A stretch of 64,000 bases of DNA from Sphingomonas sp. LY54 (lineage in GTDB: Bacteria > Pseudomonadota > Alphaproteobacteria > Sphingomonadales > Sphingomonadaceae), in the NCBI RefSeq assembly GCF_035594035.1, contig NZ_CP141588.1:2696501-2760500 (forward strand), in the 5' to 3' direction. Shown here one piece after another: positions 36,800-48,191 of this stretch. The notes under the pieces were generated by a model. The model searched no databases. It was not told where the DNA came from and saw only the letters and a list, made by a program, of their open reading frames with translations. Made by a program: the position numbers and the translations under genes. Positions within the stretch are counted from its first letter, which is position 1. The number at the start of each line of letters is the position of its first letter.

Positions 36800-38578
36800 A
36801 TGATGGCGGGGGGCGAAAGCGACGTATTTACCAGGCACTGGCGCCTGTGGGTGGCGCTCTTCTGGGTCGCGGCCGCCGTCTTGCTCCTGTACACGCGCTG
36901 GGACGCCATCGGCTGGTTCGCGCTCAGCGACACCGACGACAATATGCGAATGATGCAGGTGAGGGGCCTGCTCGGCGGCCAGGATTGGTACGACCTCCGC
37001 CAACACCGGCTCGATCCACCCGCCGGCGCCAACATCCATTGGTCGCGCCTGGTCGATCTGCCCATCGCCGCTCTCATCCTGCTGCTGAAGCCGTTCGTCG
37101 GCGGCGCGATGGCAGAGAAGGTTGCCGTCGCGCTCGCACCGATGCTGCCGATGGCGGTGGCGATGGGCGCGGTCGCCGTGGCTTGCCGCCGCCTGATCTC
37201 GCCCAAGGCCTTCGCGCTCGGCATCGGCCTGCTGCTCTGCGCCCACTCGGCGCGGGGCATGTGGTCGCCGCTCCGCATCGACCACCATGGGTGGCAGCTC
37301 GCGATGCTGAGCCTCGTTCTCGTCTCGCTGACCGATCCCAAAAGGGCACGGGGTGGCGCGCTCGCCGGAATCGCCACGGCGTTGTCGCTCGCGATCGGGC
37401 TCGAATTGCTGATCTATTTGGCGGCGGCGGGCGCCATCATCGCCCTGATGTGGGTGCGCGACCAGCGGCAGGCGCGGCGGCTGGCCGCCTATGGCGCCAG
37501 CCTCGCCGGTGGTTGCGGCCTATTCTATTTGCTGTTCACGTCCGAGGCAAACAGCTTGCCGGTCTGCGACGCGCTGTCGCCGGTGTGGCTTTCGGTGATG
37601 GTCACCGCCGGGGCGTTGGCGGTGCTGCTCTCCTTCCTGAAGGCGCAACATTGGGCGGCGCGCCTCGGCGCCGGCGCCGTGGCGGGCGCAATGCTCGTCG
37701 GCGGCTATGCGCTGGCCTGGCCCCATTGTCTGACGCGGCTGGAGGGAGTCTCGCCGGAACTCGACGCGATGTGGCTCGGCAATGTCCGCGAGGCGCGCCC
37801 GATCTACCGGCATAGCTGGGGCGTAATGGCCAGCGTGGTGTCGCTGCCTGTGGCCGGACTGGTCGGTTATGCGGTCATGCTATGGCGCTCGCGCGGCGAC
37901 AGGGCCGCCTTGGCATCCTGGGCGGCCGTCGCCGCCCTGGCCGTATTGCCGGTGGCGCTGCTGCTCTGGCAGACCCGGGCCGGCGCTGCGTCGCAGCTTC
38001 TGGCGATCCCCGGCGCGACCGCGCTGGCGTGGATCGCGATCCAATGGGCCCAGTCGCTCAAACCCTTGTTGCCGAGGGTCGGAGCCACCGTCGGCGCTTT
38101 CGCGGTCATCTCGGGCCTAGTCGTCCAGAACGGCGTCGGCCAGATCCCGCAATCGGAAAATGCGAGGATGAAGGCCGTCAACGAGGCCAATGCCAAATGC
38201 CCGACGCTGGCCGCGCTGCGATCCGTGGCGCTGGTGCCGAAAGGCTATGTCCTCACTTTCGTCGATCTCTCGCCCCGCCTGATCACGGTCACCCATCATA
38301 ATGCGGTCGCCGGACCCTATCATCGCAACGGCGAGGCCATTCTCGACGTGATGAAAAGCTTCCGCGGGACGCCCGACTATGCGCGCAACGTGATCGAGCG
38401 CCGCGGCATCGATTATGTGCTGATCTGCCCGAACCTGTCGGAATCCACCGTCTACGCGAAAGAAGCGCCGGACGGCTTCTACGCCCAGCTAGCTAAGGAC
38501 AAGGTGCCGGCCTGGCTGACCGCGGTGCCGCTTCCCGAAAATTCGCCTTACAAGATGTGGCGGGTCGTCAGACGTTGA
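36800..38578 (+). CDS. GT-C/oligosaccharyltransferase-like membrane protein
   Basis: The 592-residue protein has about 12 transmembrane helices, SDTDDNMRMMQVR (43-55) in the first outer loop like the DxD region of STT3-type GT-C enzymes, IHWSRLVDLP (78-87) and RIDHHGWQ. A C-terminal soluble domain ends RGIDYVLIC...WRVVRR. Homologues are often mislabelled AcrB/AcrD/AcrF proteins, but RND features are absent. AAAAGGGG precedes the double ATG. Transfer of a lipid-linked sugar to an outer acceptor is inference. Confidence 0.78.
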   Translation: MMAGGESDVFTRHWRLWVALFWVAAAVLLLYTRWDAIGWFALSDTDDNMRMMQVRGLLGGQDWYDLRQHRLDPPAGANIHWSRLVDLPIAALILLLKPFVGGAMAEKVAVALAPMLPMAVAMGAVAVACRRLISPKAFALGIGLLLCAHSARGMWSPLRIDHHGWQLAMLSLVLVSLTDPKRARGGALAGIATALSLAIGLELLIYLAAAGAIIALMWVRDQRQARRLAAYGASLAGGCGLFYLLFTSEANSLPVCDALSPVWLSVMVTAGALAVLLSFLKAQHWAARLGAGAVAGAMLVGGYALAWPHCLTRLEGVSPELDAMWLGNVREARPIYRHSWGVMASVVSLPVAGLVGYAVMLWRSRGDRAALASWAAVAALAVLPVALLLWQTRAGAASQLLAIPGATALAWIAIQWAQSLKPLLPRVGATVGAFAVISGLVVQNGVGQIPQSENARMKAVNEANAKCPTLAALRSVALVPKGYVLTFVDLSPRLITVTHHNAVAGPYHRNGEAILDVMKSFRGTPDYARNVIERRGIDYVLICPNLSESTVYAKEAPDGFYAQLAKDKVPAWLTAVPLPENSPYKMWRVVRR

Positions 38579-39197
38579 TCTGGAAGCTGACGTTGATGCC
38601 GTCGATCACGAACTGAGCGGCCAGCGCGGCGAGGATCACGCCGAGGATGCGCGTGATCATCGCCTCGATCTTGTGGCCGACGAGGCGCATCAGCGGTCCG
38701 GCGGCGAGCAACGCGAGCAGGGTGAGGAGCAGCACGGCGGCGAGCGCCCCGGCGACGACCAGCGAGCCCTGCAGGCCTTCCGCGCGCGCCATCAGCAGCA
38801 TGACGGACGCGATCGAGCCGGGCCCGGCGATCATCGGGATCGCCATCGGGAAGACCGATATGTCCTCGATCTCTGGCGTGGCGTTGATTTCGTTGGCCCG
38901 GTTCTCGCGGCGCTCCTGGCGCTTCTCGAACACCATCTCGAGCGCGATCAGGAACAGCATGATCCCGCCCGCGATCCTGAAGGCGGCGAGGCTGACGCCG
39001 AGGAACTTCAGCAATTTCTCGCCGAACAGGGCGAAGAAGACCAGGATGCAGGCGGCGATCGCGACCGAGCGGATCGCCATCGCCCGGCGCTGCGCAAGGG
39101 CGGCGCCGTGGCTGAGGCTGGCGAAGATCGGCGCGCAGCCGGGCGGGTCGATGATCACGAAAAGCGTGACGAAAGCCGACAGGAACAGTTCAATCAC
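38568..39197 (-). CDS. MarC family (UPF0056) membrane protein
   Basis: The 209-residue protein has six hydrophobic helices and MarC-family segments FVTLFVIIDPPGCAPIF near the N-terminus and PMAIPMIAGPGSIASVM in the middle. The start is GTG 39197 with GGAGGG 6 bases upstream. Function is unresolved; the old link to multiple antibiotic resistance is not supported. It overlaps the convergent GT-C-like gene end by 11 bases. Confidence 0.92.
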   Translation of the reverse strand: MIELFLSAFVTLFVIIDPPGCAPIFASLSHGAALAQRRAMAIRSVAIAACILVFFALFGEKLLKFLGVSLAAFRIAGGIMLFLIALEMVFEKRQERRENRANEINATPEIEDISVFPMAIPMIAGPGSIASVMLLMARAEGLQGSLVVAGALAAVLLLTLLALLAAGPLMRLVGHKIEAMITRILGVILAALAAQFVIDGINVSFQINV

Positions 39198-39262
39198 GGG
39201 CGGCCCTCCTACGCATTCGGAGCGCCTAGCCGCCAACCGCCCCCGTAATCAACACCCCGCGA

Positions 39263-40150
39263 TCAGAGACCTTCGGGTGCGGGCAGCCCTTTGCGCGCAT
39301 GCGCGGCCACCAAGGTGTTGCGTAGCAGCACGGCGATGGTCATCGGCCCGACGCCGCCGGGGACGGGCGTGATGGCGCCCGCCACCGCTTGCGCGCTGGC
39401 GAAATCGACGTCGCCGACCAGGCGGGTCTTGCCCTCGTCCGCCGGGACGCGGTTGATGCCGACGTCGATCACGGTCGCTCCGGGCTTCAGCCAGTCGCCC
39501 TTGATCATCTCGGGCCGGCCGACCGCTGCGACGACGATGTCGGCGCGCCGGACCACGTCGGCGAGGTCGCGCGTGCGGCTGTGGGCGATCGTAACGGTGC
39601 AATTTTCCTGCAGGAGCAATTGCGCCATCGGCTTGCCGACGATGTTCGAGCGGCCGATCACGACCGCGTCGAGGCCCGAAAGGTCGCCGAGCTTGTCCTT
39701 GAGCAGCATCAGCGAGCCGAGCGGCGTGCAGGGCACCATCGCCTCCTCGCCCACGGCAAGCCGGCCGGCATTGGCGACGTGGAAGCCGTCGACGTCCTTG
39801 GCCGGGTCGATCGCCGCGATCACGGCCTTGTCGTCAACGCCGCGGGGCAAGGGGAGCTGGACCAGGATGCCGTCCACCGCCTCGTCGGCGTTGAGCCGCT
39901 CGACGAGCGCGATCAGTTCGTCCTGGCCGGTGGTGTCGGGCAGCTTGTGCTCGAAGCTCTCCATGCCGGCCGCGAGCGTGGCCTTGCCCTTGGAGCGGAC
40001 ATAGACCTGGCTCGCGGGATCCTCGCCGACCAGCACGACGGCGAGGCCGGGCTTGCGGCCGGCTTGGGCGACGAAGGCCGGGACGGCGTCGGCGATGCGG
40101 GTGCGGAGGCCTTCGGCGAAGGCCTTTCCGTCGATGATGGCAGCGGTCAT
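39263..40150 (-). CDS. folD: Bifunctional methylene-THF dehydrogenase/cyclohydrolase
   Basis: The 295-residue protein has catalytic Tyr50 and Lys54 (YVRSKGKA), GILVQLPLP, the NADP-binding [17 protein letters not shown] and the C-terminal [12 protein letters not shown]. It interconverts methylene-, methenyl- and formyl-tetrahydrofolate in the cytoplasm. It starts 7 bases after the yggT stop, so the pair is an operon. Confidence 0.97.
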   Translation of the reverse strand: MTAAIIDGKAFAEGLRTRIADAVPAFVAQAGRKPGLAVVLVGEDPASQVYVRSKGKATLAAGMESFEHKLPDTTGQDELIALVERLNADEAVDGILVQLPLPRGVDDKAVIAAIDPAKDVDGFHVANAGRLAVGEEAMVPCTPLGSLMLLKDKLGDLSGLDAVVIGRSNIVGKPMAQLLLQENCTVTIAHSRTRDLADVVRRADIVVAAVGRPEMIKGDWLKPGATVIDVGINRVPADEGKTRLVGDVDFASAQAVAGAITPVPGGVGPMTIAVLLRNTLVAAHARKGLPAPEGL

Positions 40151-40157
40151 TGCGATC

Positions 40158-40451
40158 CTAGTACGCGACATCCGCGGCGAGGCCGCTGAGCAGCATCCGT
40201 GCGACCACGATCAGGAGCAGCACCACGAGCGGCGAGAAATCGATGCCGCCGAAATCGGGGAGGATGCGGCGGATCGGCCGATAGAGCGGCTCGGTGATGC
40301 GGTCGAGCGCGTAGAGGAACGAGCGGACGAAATCGTTCGTCGTGTTGATCACATTGAACGCGACTAGCCAGCTGATGATGGCCTGGGCGATGATGATATA
40401 GCTCAGCACCCGCAGCAGCAGGTCGATGACGCCGAAAAGGGCAAGCAGCAT
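40158..40451 (-). CDS. YggT family membrane protein
   Basis: The 97-residue protein has two hydrophobic regions (1-30 and 70-92) around a conserved [27 protein letters not shown] block, typical of one YggT repeat. YggT proteins are linked to cell division and osmotic responses, but the mechanism is unknown. GGGGAG lies before ATG 40451. It is the first gene of the yggT-folD unit. Confidence 0.9.
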   Translation of the reverse strand: MLLALFGVIDLLLRVLSYIIIAQAIISWLVAFNVINTTNDFVRSFLYALDRITEPLYRPIRRILPDFGGIDFSPLVVLLLIVVARMLLSGLAADVAY

Positions 40452-40561
40452 TAAAGTCTCCCCGCGAGCACAAGGCTCCCATGAGCCTCGCCATGTAGGG
40501 GAGCATGGCGGATCGGGCAATGGAGACGCTGAAATCGGCGGGGCGATTGAGAGGTGGTCAG

Positions 40562-40587
40562 GGAACGCAGGGCCGGTCCGCCGGGTT
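40562..40587 (+). promoter_or_regulatory. EcfG-type promoter
   Basis: GGAAC at 40562-40566 is followed after 17 bases by GGTT at 40584-40587, one mismatch to the EcfG consensus CGTT. It lies 31 bases before the start of the cupin gene. Confidence 0.55.
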
Positions 40588-40618
40588 GGAGGGATCGAGC
40601 ACCAACGGGAGCATTTTC

Positions 40619-41020
40619 ATGAAGGGTTATGTCGACAACATCGAGCGGGTGACGGTCGCCAACGAGGATTTCCGCCGCGTCCTTTATACCGGCAAGAATC
40701 TGCAGCTTGTCCTGATGACGCTCCCCGCCGGCTGCGACATCGGCGAGGAGGTGCACGAGGACCGCGACCAGTTCTTCCGCATCGAGGAGGGAAGCGGCAC
40801 CATCCATATCGACGGCACGGCGCACAAGGTGGAGGACGATTTCGCGGTGATCGTGCCGGCCGGTGCCCGCCACAATGTCGTCAACGACAGCGACGCTCCG
40901 CTTCGCCTCTACACCATTTACGGCCCGCCCGAGCATAAGGACGGCGTGGTCCACAAGGATAAGGCGCAGGCCGAGCGCGACCACGACAATGACGAGTGGG
41001 ACGGCAAGACGACCGAATGA
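40619..41020 (+). CDS. Cupin domain protein
   Basis: The 133-residue protein is a single cupin beta-barrel: motif 1 GEEVHEDRDQFFRIEEGSGTIHID, where His and Glu would bind metal, and motif 2 PAGARHNVVND. The C-terminal tail is acidic and Lys-rich. GGGAG precedes ATG 40619; a longer frame from 40505 is rejected. It overlaps the DUF3140 gene by ATGA. Enzymatic role unknown; the EcfG-like promoter suggests stress induction. Confidence 0.88.
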   Translation: MKGYVDNIERVTVANEDFRRVLYTGKNLQLVLMTLPAGCDIGEEVHEDRDQFFRIEEGSGTIHIDGTAHKVEDDFAVIVPAGARHNVVNDSDAPLRLYTIYGPPEHKDGVVHKDKAQAERDHDNDEWDGKTTE

Positions 41021-41352
41021 CGCGGCCCGCGCCTGGCCATCGCGCCATAGCCGCCGACTTCCACCAGGCCGTGAACATGTCGGCCGACGAGCTCGAGGCA
41101 TGGCTGGCCACGCCGGAGAGCCACGCCGTCGGGCAGAAGGTGGACGGCGGCGAATCCGTCGGCCACGCATCCGGCCGGCGGATCGTCGCCATCCTGCGCG
41201 CTGGCGGGCAGGGGCTTGATGAGGACGACTGGCGCCATATGCTCAAGGTGGTCGGATTCGTGCGCCGGCATCGCGCGCAGGAGCCCGCGAACATGGTGAC
41301 ATCGCGCTGGCGATATGCGTTGATGAACTGGGGCCACGATCCCTTGAAATGA
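41017..41352 (+). CDS. DUF3140 family protein
   Basis: The 111-residue soluble protein has FHQAVNMSADELEAWLATPES near the N-terminus, then GHASGRRIVAIL and a C-terminal helix with SRWRYALMNWGHDP, the pattern of DUF3140. Such genes often sit beside stress-related or DNA-binding proteins, but no function is established. The start overlaps the cupin stop (ATGA). Confidence 0.8.
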   Translation: MTRPAPGHRAIAADFHQAVNMSADELEAWLATPESHAVGQKVDGGESVGHASGRRIVAILRAGGQGLDEDDWRHMLKVVGFVRRHRAQEPANMVTSRWRYALMNWGHDPLK

Positions 41353-41377
41353 GCCATCCTGGGCACGACTTCCCCCG

Positions 41378-41406
41378 TTGACCCAAAGGGACTCGGTCGC
41401 TATAGG
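41378..41406 (+). promoter_or_regulatory. Sigma-70 promoter of the str operon
   Basis: TTGACC (41378-41383), exactly 17 bases, then TATAGG (41401-41406). It lies about 170 bases upstream of rpsL and is the only good promoter before the ribosomal cluster. Confidence 0.8.
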
Positions 41407-41578
41407 CCGCCCCTGCCCGGGGCTGGTGGTGGTTCCCTCAAAGAACCAAACGCTGCTTGTGACGGTGCAAGAGCTTGAACATTGCTGCGCGTTCGCGAAG
41501 GCCTGGGGGGCCGTTTTGGCCGCCGGGGCATTTGTGCATTTTGCGTTGCAGTAAAGTAACTTAAAGGTGAAGGGCTTC
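41407..41578 (+). other. Long 5' leader of the str operon
   Basis: About 165 untranslated bases separate the promoter from rpsL. They include a hairpin GGTTC (41431-41435)/GAACC (41443-41447) and a GC-rich fold around 41500-41530. No ORF or known riboswitch was recognised. A regulatory role is possible but unproven. Confidence 0.4.
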
Positions 41579-41950
41579 ATGCCGACGATTAACCAGCTGA
41601 TCCGCAAGGGTCGCGAGCCGCAGAAAGAGCGCTCGAAAGTCCCCGCGATGGAGGCGAATCCGCAGAAGCGCGGCGTCTGCACTCGCGTCTATACGACGAC
41701 CCCGAAGAAGCCGAACTCGGCGCTGCGCAAGGTTGCCAAGGTCCGCCTGACCAACCAGCGCGAAGTGATCAGCTACATTCCCGGTGAAGGCCACAACCTT
41801 CAGGAGCATAGCGTCGTCCTCATCCGCGGCGGCCGTGTGCGCGACCTTCCGGGCGTGCGCTACCACGTGCTGCGCGGCGTGCTCGACACCCAGGGTGTCA
41901 AGGACCGTCGCCAGAGCCGTTCGAAGTACGGCGCCAAGCGTCCGAAGTAA
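41579..41950 (+). CDS. rpsL: 30S ribosomal protein S12
   Basis: The 123-residue protein has the invariant [11 protein letters not shown] loop (Lys43 intact) and [15 protein letters not shown]. Position 88, Lys in E. coli, is Arg here ([12 protein letters not shown]). S12 sits in the decoding centre. Start ATG 41579 gives the standard MPTINQLIR; an upstream ATG at 41567 is rejected. First gene of the str operon. Confidence 0.98.
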   Translation: MPTINQLIRKGREPQKERSKVPAMEANPQKRGVCTRVYTTTPKKPNSALRKVAKVRLTNQREVISYIPGEGHNLQEHSVVLIRGGRVRDLPGVRYHVLRGVLDTQGVKDRRQSRSKYGAKRPK

Positions 41951-41962
41951 GGGAATTTAGAG

Positions 41963-42433
41963 ATGTCTCGTCGTCGTCGCCCAGAAAAGCGCGAAATCCT
42001 TCCCGATCCGAAGTTCGGGGATATCGTCCTTTCCAAATTCATGAACTCCGTCATGCTCGACGGCAAGAAGTCGACTGCCGAAGGTATCGTCTACGGTGCC
42101 TTCGACACGGTTGAGGCCCGCGCCAAGCGCGAGCCGATCGGCGTGTTCCATGACGCGCTCAACAATATCAAGCCGGGCATCGAGGTCCGCAGCCGCCGCG
42201 TCGGCGGTGCGACCTACCAGGTCCCGGTGGAAGTCCGTCCGGAGCGTGCTCAGGCGCTTGCCATCCGTTGGCTGATCTCCGCCGCCCGCGCGCGCTCGGA
42301 GAACACCATGGCGGCCCGCCTCTCGGGCGAGCTGATGGACGCCGCGAACAACCGCGGTAACGCCGTCAAGAAGCGCGAAGATACGCACCGTATGGCCGAG
42401 GCCAACCGCGCCTTCTCGCACTACCGCTGGTAA
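41963..42433 (+). CDS. rpsG: 30S ribosomal protein S7
   Basis: The 156-residue protein begins [19 protein letters not shown] and shows [16 protein letters not shown] and the C-terminal [15 protein letters not shown]. It nucleates assembly of the 30S head and contacts the E-site tRNA. It follows rpsL by 12 bases. A GTGGGGGA/TCCCCCAC hairpin (42448-42477) lies between it and fusA. Confidence 0.98.
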   Translation: MSRRRRPEKREILPDPKFGDIVLSKFMNSVMLDGKKSTAEGIVYGAFDTVEARAKREPIGVFHDALNNIKPGIEVRSRRVGGATYQVPVEVRPERAQALAIRWLISAARARSENTMAARLSGELMDAANNRGNAVKKREDTHRMAEANRAFSHYRW

Positions 42434-42493
42434 GCAATCCTTATATCGTGGGGGACGGGCCCGGCCTGATCCCCCACATCGGAGTTTAAGATC

Positions 42494-44569
<2,076 letters not shown>

Positions 44570-44619
44570 TCGGTTACGAACAAGTTTGAAGTTGAACACA
44601 GAGACGAGGGTTTTGGAAA

Positions 44620-45810
44620 ATGGCGAAAGCTAAGTTTGAGCGGACGAAGCCGCACTGCAACATCGGCACCATCGGTCACGTCGACCACGGCAAGACCTCG
44701 CTGACGGCAGCGATCACGAAGGTGCTCGCCGAGACCGGCGGCGCGACGTTCACCAGCTACGACAACATCGACAAGGCGCCGGAAGAGCGCGAGCGCGGCA
44801 TCACGATCTCGACCAGCCACGTCGAGTATGAGACCGAAGCGCGCCACTATGCGCACGTCGATTGCCCGGGCCACGCCGACTATGTGAAGAACATGATCAC
44901 CGGCGCCGCGCAGATGGACGGCGGCATCCTGGTGGTTTCGGCCGCCGACGGCCCGATGCCGCAGACCCGCGAGCACATCCTGCTCGCCCGTCAGGTCGGC
45001 GTTCCGGCGCTCGTCGTGTTCATGAACAAGGTCGACCAGGTCGACGACGAGGAGCTGCTCGAGCTCGTCGAGCTCGAGATCCGCGAGCTGCTGTCGTCCT
45101 ACGACTTCCCGGGCGACGACATTCCCGTCATCAAGGGTTCGGCTCTGGCCGCCCTCGAGGACAGCAACACCACGATCGGCCGTGACGCCGTTCTGGAGCT
45201 GATGAAGGCCGTCGACGACTACATCCCGCAGCCGGAGCGTCCGCTCGACAAGGCGTTCCTGATGCCGATCGAGGACGTGTTCTCGATCTCCGGCCGCGGC
45301 ACCGTCGTGACCGGCCGCGTCGAGACCGGTATCGTCAAGGTTGGTGAGGAAGTCGAGATCGTCGGCATCAAGGACACCAAGAAGACCGTCGTGACCGGCG
45401 TCGAAATGTTCCGCAAGCTGCTCGACCAGGGCCAGGCCGGCGACAACATCGGTGCGCTGATCCGTGGCGTGGGCCGTGAAGAAGTCGAGCGTGGCCAGGT
45501 TCTGGCCAAGCCGGGTTCGATCACCCCGCACACCGACTTCTCGGCCGAGGTCTATGTCCTCTCGAAGGACGAAGGTGGCCGTCACACGCCGTTCTTCGCC
45601 AACTACCGTCCGCAGTTCTACTTCCGCACGACCGACGTGACGGGCGAAGTGGTTCTTCCGGAAGGCACCGAGATGGTCATGCCCGGCGACAACGTCACGC
45701 TCGGCGTGAAGCTGATCGCCCCGATCGCCATGGACCAGGGCCTGCGCTTCGCGATCCGCGAAGGCGGTCGTACCGTCGGCGCAGGGGTTGTCGGAACGAT
45801 CTCGAAGTAA
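44620..45810 (+). CDS. tuf: Elongation factor Tu
   Basis: The 396-residue GTPase has GHVDHGKT (19-26), DCPGHADY and NKVD, and the C-terminal [13 protein letters not shown]. It delivers aminoacyl-tRNA to the ribosome. A hairpin terminator follows at 45823. Only one tuf copy is in this window. Confidence 0.98.
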   Translation: MAKAKFERTKPHCNIGTIGHVDHGKTSLTAAITKVLAETGGATFTSYDNIDKAPEERERGITISTSHVEYETEARHYAHVDCPGHADYVKNMITGAAQMDGGILVVSAADGPMPQTREHILLARQVGVPALVVFMNKVDQVDDEELLELVELEIRELLSSYDFPGDDIPVIKGSALAALEDSNTTIGRDAVLELMKAVDDYIPQPERPLDKAFLMPIEDVFSISGRGTVVTGRVETGIVKVGEEVEIVGIKDTKKTVVTGVEMFRKLLDQGQAGDNIGALIRGVGREEVERGQVLAKPGSITPHTDFSAEVYVLSKDEGGRHTPFFANYRPQFYFRTTDVTGEVVLPEGTEMVMPGDNVTLGVKLIAPIAMDQGLRFAIREGGRTVGAGVVGTISK

Positions 45811-45822
45811 TATAGGGCCGTC

Positions 45823-45860
45823 AGCCGCCCGGATCGGAGAGATTCGGGCGGCTCGCCTTT
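45823..45860 (+). terminator. Partial terminator after tuf
   Basis: AGCCGCCCG (45823-45831) pairs with CGGGCGGCT (45845-45853), followed by CGCCTTT. The short T run suggests incomplete termination between the str and S10 units. Confidence 0.6.
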
Positions 45861-45958
45861 AGTACGAGTTTTTGGCCGAACCGGGGCCCCGCGGCTCCGG
45901 TAAGCCTTGTTTGATCGCCCTCGCTGAAGAGGGTTGGCTCTTTCGCATCGGTATGGAC

Positions 45959-46270
45959 ATGGAAACGCAGAATATCCGCATTCGCCTGAAGGCGTTCGAT
46001 CATCGTGTGCTCGATCAGGCTACTGGCGACATTGCCGACACGGCGCGTCGCACCGGCGCCCTGATCCGCGGTCCCATTCCTCTTCCGACGCGCATCGAGA
46101 AGTTCACCGTCAACCGTTCGCCCCACGTCGACAAGAAGTCGCGCGAACAGTTCGAGGTGCGCACCTACAAGCGGCTGCTGGACATCGTGCAGCCCACCCC
46201 GCAGACGGTCGACGCTTTGATGAAGCTCGATCTCGCAGCGGGTGTTGATGTCGAGATCAAGCTCGCCTAA
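45959..46270 (+). CDS. rpsJ: 30S ribosomal protein S10
   Basis: The 103-residue protein begins [19 protein letters not shown] and contains [20 protein letters not shown]; it also acts as NusE in antitermination. ATG 45953, two codons earlier, is the alternative start. First gene of the S10 operon. Confidence 0.97.
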   Translation: METQNIRIRLKAFDHRVLDQATGDIADTARRTGALIRGPIPLPTRIEKFTVNRSPHVDKKSREQFEVRTYKRLLDIVQPTPQTVDALMKLDLAAGVDVEIKLA

Positions 46271-46486
46271 GAGGCGGGCGCGCGTCGCCTTTTAGGGCCG
46301 ACGCAAGGATTCGGGATACCGCACGGATTTATCCGTGGTCTGCGTCCCCCGCATCCCGCGAGTGGGTTTTCGTCGCAATGACGCGACGAAATCTTTGGCG
46401 GGAATAGCCCAGCGGGGCACGCTTCTTTTTTGGGCTAGCACGCCCGTGGAAATGGTTCCGCGGGCCTCTGTGTAAGGAGTTTGGTC
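46271..46486 (+). other. rpsJ-rplC intergenic leader with hairpins
   Basis: These 216 bases hold a perfect hairpin TTTCGTCGC/GCGACGAAA around 46367-46391, a second around CACGGAT/ATCCGTG (46323-46338), and AAGGAG just before rplC. The gap is unusual inside an S10 operon and could be a ribosomal-protein-binding leader, a processing site or an internal promoter region. No ORF is credible here. Confidence 0.5.
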
Positions 46487-47242
46487 ATGCGCACTGGCGT
46501 GATCGCGAAGAAATTGGGGATGACCCGCATATTCCAGGACGACGGGCGGCACGTGCCGGTTACCGTCCTGTCTCTCGACAATCTTCAGGTCGTCGCGCGC
46601 CGCGAAGCCGAGCGTGACGGCTATGTGGCGGTTCAGCTCGGCGCCGGTTCGGCGAAGGCGAAGAACCTGACCAAGCCGGAGCGCGGCCATTTCGGCAAGG
46701 CCGAGGTGGAGCCGAAGGCCCGCGTCGTCGAGTTCCGTGTCGCCGAGGATGCGCTCCTTGACGTCGGCGCCGAAATCTCCGCCGATCACTTCATTGCCGG
46801 CCAGCTGGTCGACATCCAGGGTGTCACGCAGGGCAAGGGCTTCGCCGGCGTCATGAAGCGCTGGGGCTTCGGCGGCATGCACGCCACCCACGGCGTCTCG
46901 GTCTCCCACCGTGCGCACGGCTCGACCGGCCAGCGTCAGGATCCGGGCCGCGTCTTCAAGAACAAGAAGATGGCTGGCCACATGGGCGCCAAGAACCGCA
47001 CGCAGCAGAATCTCGAGGTCGTTCGCACCGACGTCGAGCGCGGCCTGATCTTCGTGAAGGGCTCCGTGCCCGGTCACAAGGGCGGCTGGCTGATCGTCAA
47101 GGACGCCGTGAAGGTCGCCCGTCCGGCTGACGTTCCCTATCCGGCCGGCCTCAAGCAGGCTGCCAGCAACAACAACGCTCCCGCTGAAACCCCGGCCGAG
47201 GCCGAGGCACCGGTGGCAGCGACCGAAGGCCAGGAAGGCTAA
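46487..47242 (+). CDS. rplC: 50S ribosomal protein L3
   Basis: The 251-residue protein begins [17 protein letters not shown] and has the central [17 protein letters not shown] region. The last 30 or so residues are an Ala/Glu/Pro-rich tail absent from E. coli L3. AAGGAG lies 7 bases before ATG 46487. L3 initiates 50S assembly. Confidence 0.97.
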   Translation: MRTGVIAKKLGMTRIFQDDGRHVPVTVLSLDNLQVVARREAERDGYVAVQLGAGSAKAKNLTKPERGHFGKAEVEPKARVVEFRVAEDALLDVGAEISADHFIAGQLVDIQGVTQGKGFAGVMKRWGFGGMHATHGVSVSHRAHGSTGQRQDPGRVFKNKKMAGHMGAKNRTQQNLEVVRTDVERGLIFVKGSVPGHKGGWLIVKDAVKVARPADVPYPAGLKQAASNNNAPAETPAEAEAPVAATEGQEG

Positions 47243-47245
47243 GCA

Positions 47246-47869
47246 ATGAAGGTCAAGGTTCAAACCCTCGACGCCAAGGCCAGCGGCGACATCGAGCTCA
47301 ACGACGAAGTCTTCGCCGTCGAGCCGCGTGCCGACATCCTGCACCGCGTCGTCACCTGGCAGCTCGAGAAGCGCCGCGGTACTGCCCGCGCCGCCCGCGA
47401 GCGTTCGGATGTCGCCCGCACGGGCAAGAAGTTCGGTCGCCAGAAGGGCGGCGGTACGGCTCGTCACGGCGATCGCCGCGCCCCGATCTTCATCGGCGGC
47501 GGCAAGGCCCACGGTCCCCGCGTTCGCGACTTCAATCCGTCGCTGAACAAGAAGGTTCGTGCGCTCGGTCTGAAGATGGCGCTCTCGTCCAAGGCTCGCG
47601 ACGGCAAGCTCGTCGTCATGGACAGCCTCGACGTCAGCGAAGCCAAGACCAAGGTCCTGGCCGAGAAGCTGACCAAGCTTGGCTTCGGCAAGACCCTGGT
47701 GATCGACGGCGACGCACTGAACGTCGGCTTCGCTCTGGCTTCGTCCAACCTCCACCAGGTCAATCTGCTCCCGGCGGTCGGCGCGAACGTCTACGATATT
47801 CTGAAGCATGAGACTCTGGTGCTGACGCGCGCCGCGGTCGAGAAGCTGGAGGCGCGTTTCAATGGCTAA
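47246..47869 (+). CDS. rplD: 50S ribosomal protein L4
   Basis: The 207-residue protein has the tunnel loop [21 protein letters not shown] (given here as a marker) and the C-terminal [15 protein letters not shown]4 lines the exit tunnel, and in enterobacteria also controls its own operon. It starts 3 bases after rplC and overlaps rplW by 8 bases. Confidence 0.97.
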   Translation: MKVKVQTLDAKASGDIELNDEVFAVEPRADILHRVVTWQLEKRRGTARAARERSDVARTGKKFGRQKGGGTARHGDRRAPIFIGGGKAHGPRVRDFNPSLNKKVRALGLKMALSSKARDGKLVVMDSLDVSEAKTKVLAEKLTKLGFGKTLVIDGDALNVGFALASSNLHQVNLLPAVGANVYDILKHETLVLTRAAVEKLEARFNG

Positions 47870-48179
47870 GAAGCCTGCCAAGACGGCGGTCGACATCAAT
47901 CATTATGATGTCGTTCTCGCCCCGCACATCACCGAGAAGACGACCCTGCTCTCCGAGCAGAATGCGGTCGTGTTCAAGGTCGCGAACGACGCCACGAAGC
48001 CGCAGATCAAGGCGGCCGTCGAGGCCTTGTTCAGCGTCAAGGTAATGGGCGTGAACACGCTGACCCAGAAGGGCAAGCGGAAGCTGTGGAAGGGTCGTCC
48101 CTACACGCGCTCCGACGTCAAGAAGGCGATCGTGACGCTGGCCGAAGGCCAGTCGATCGACGTCACCACCGGTATCTGA
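47862..48179 (+). CDS. rplW: 50S ribosomal protein L23
   Basis: The 105-residue protein has [37 protein letters not shown] and a C-terminal [10 protein letters not shown]. It sits at the tunnel exit and docks SRP and trigger factor. A short basic N-terminal extension ([13 protein letters not shown]) precedes the core. It overlaps rplD. Confidence 0.97.
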   Translation: MAKKPAKTAVDINHYDVVLAPHITEKTTLLSEQNAVVFKVANDATKPQIKAAVEALFSVKVMGVNTLTQKGKRKLWKGRPYTRSDVKKAIVTLAEGQSIDVTTGI

Positions 48180-48191
48180 GGCGCGTAAGAG

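Noticed and set aside
36800..38578. AcrB/RND efflux pump
   Set aside because: The gene's topology (about 12 helices then one C-terminal domain), short length and SDTDD outer-loop motif do not fit RND pumps, which exceed 1000 residues with two large periplasmic loops.
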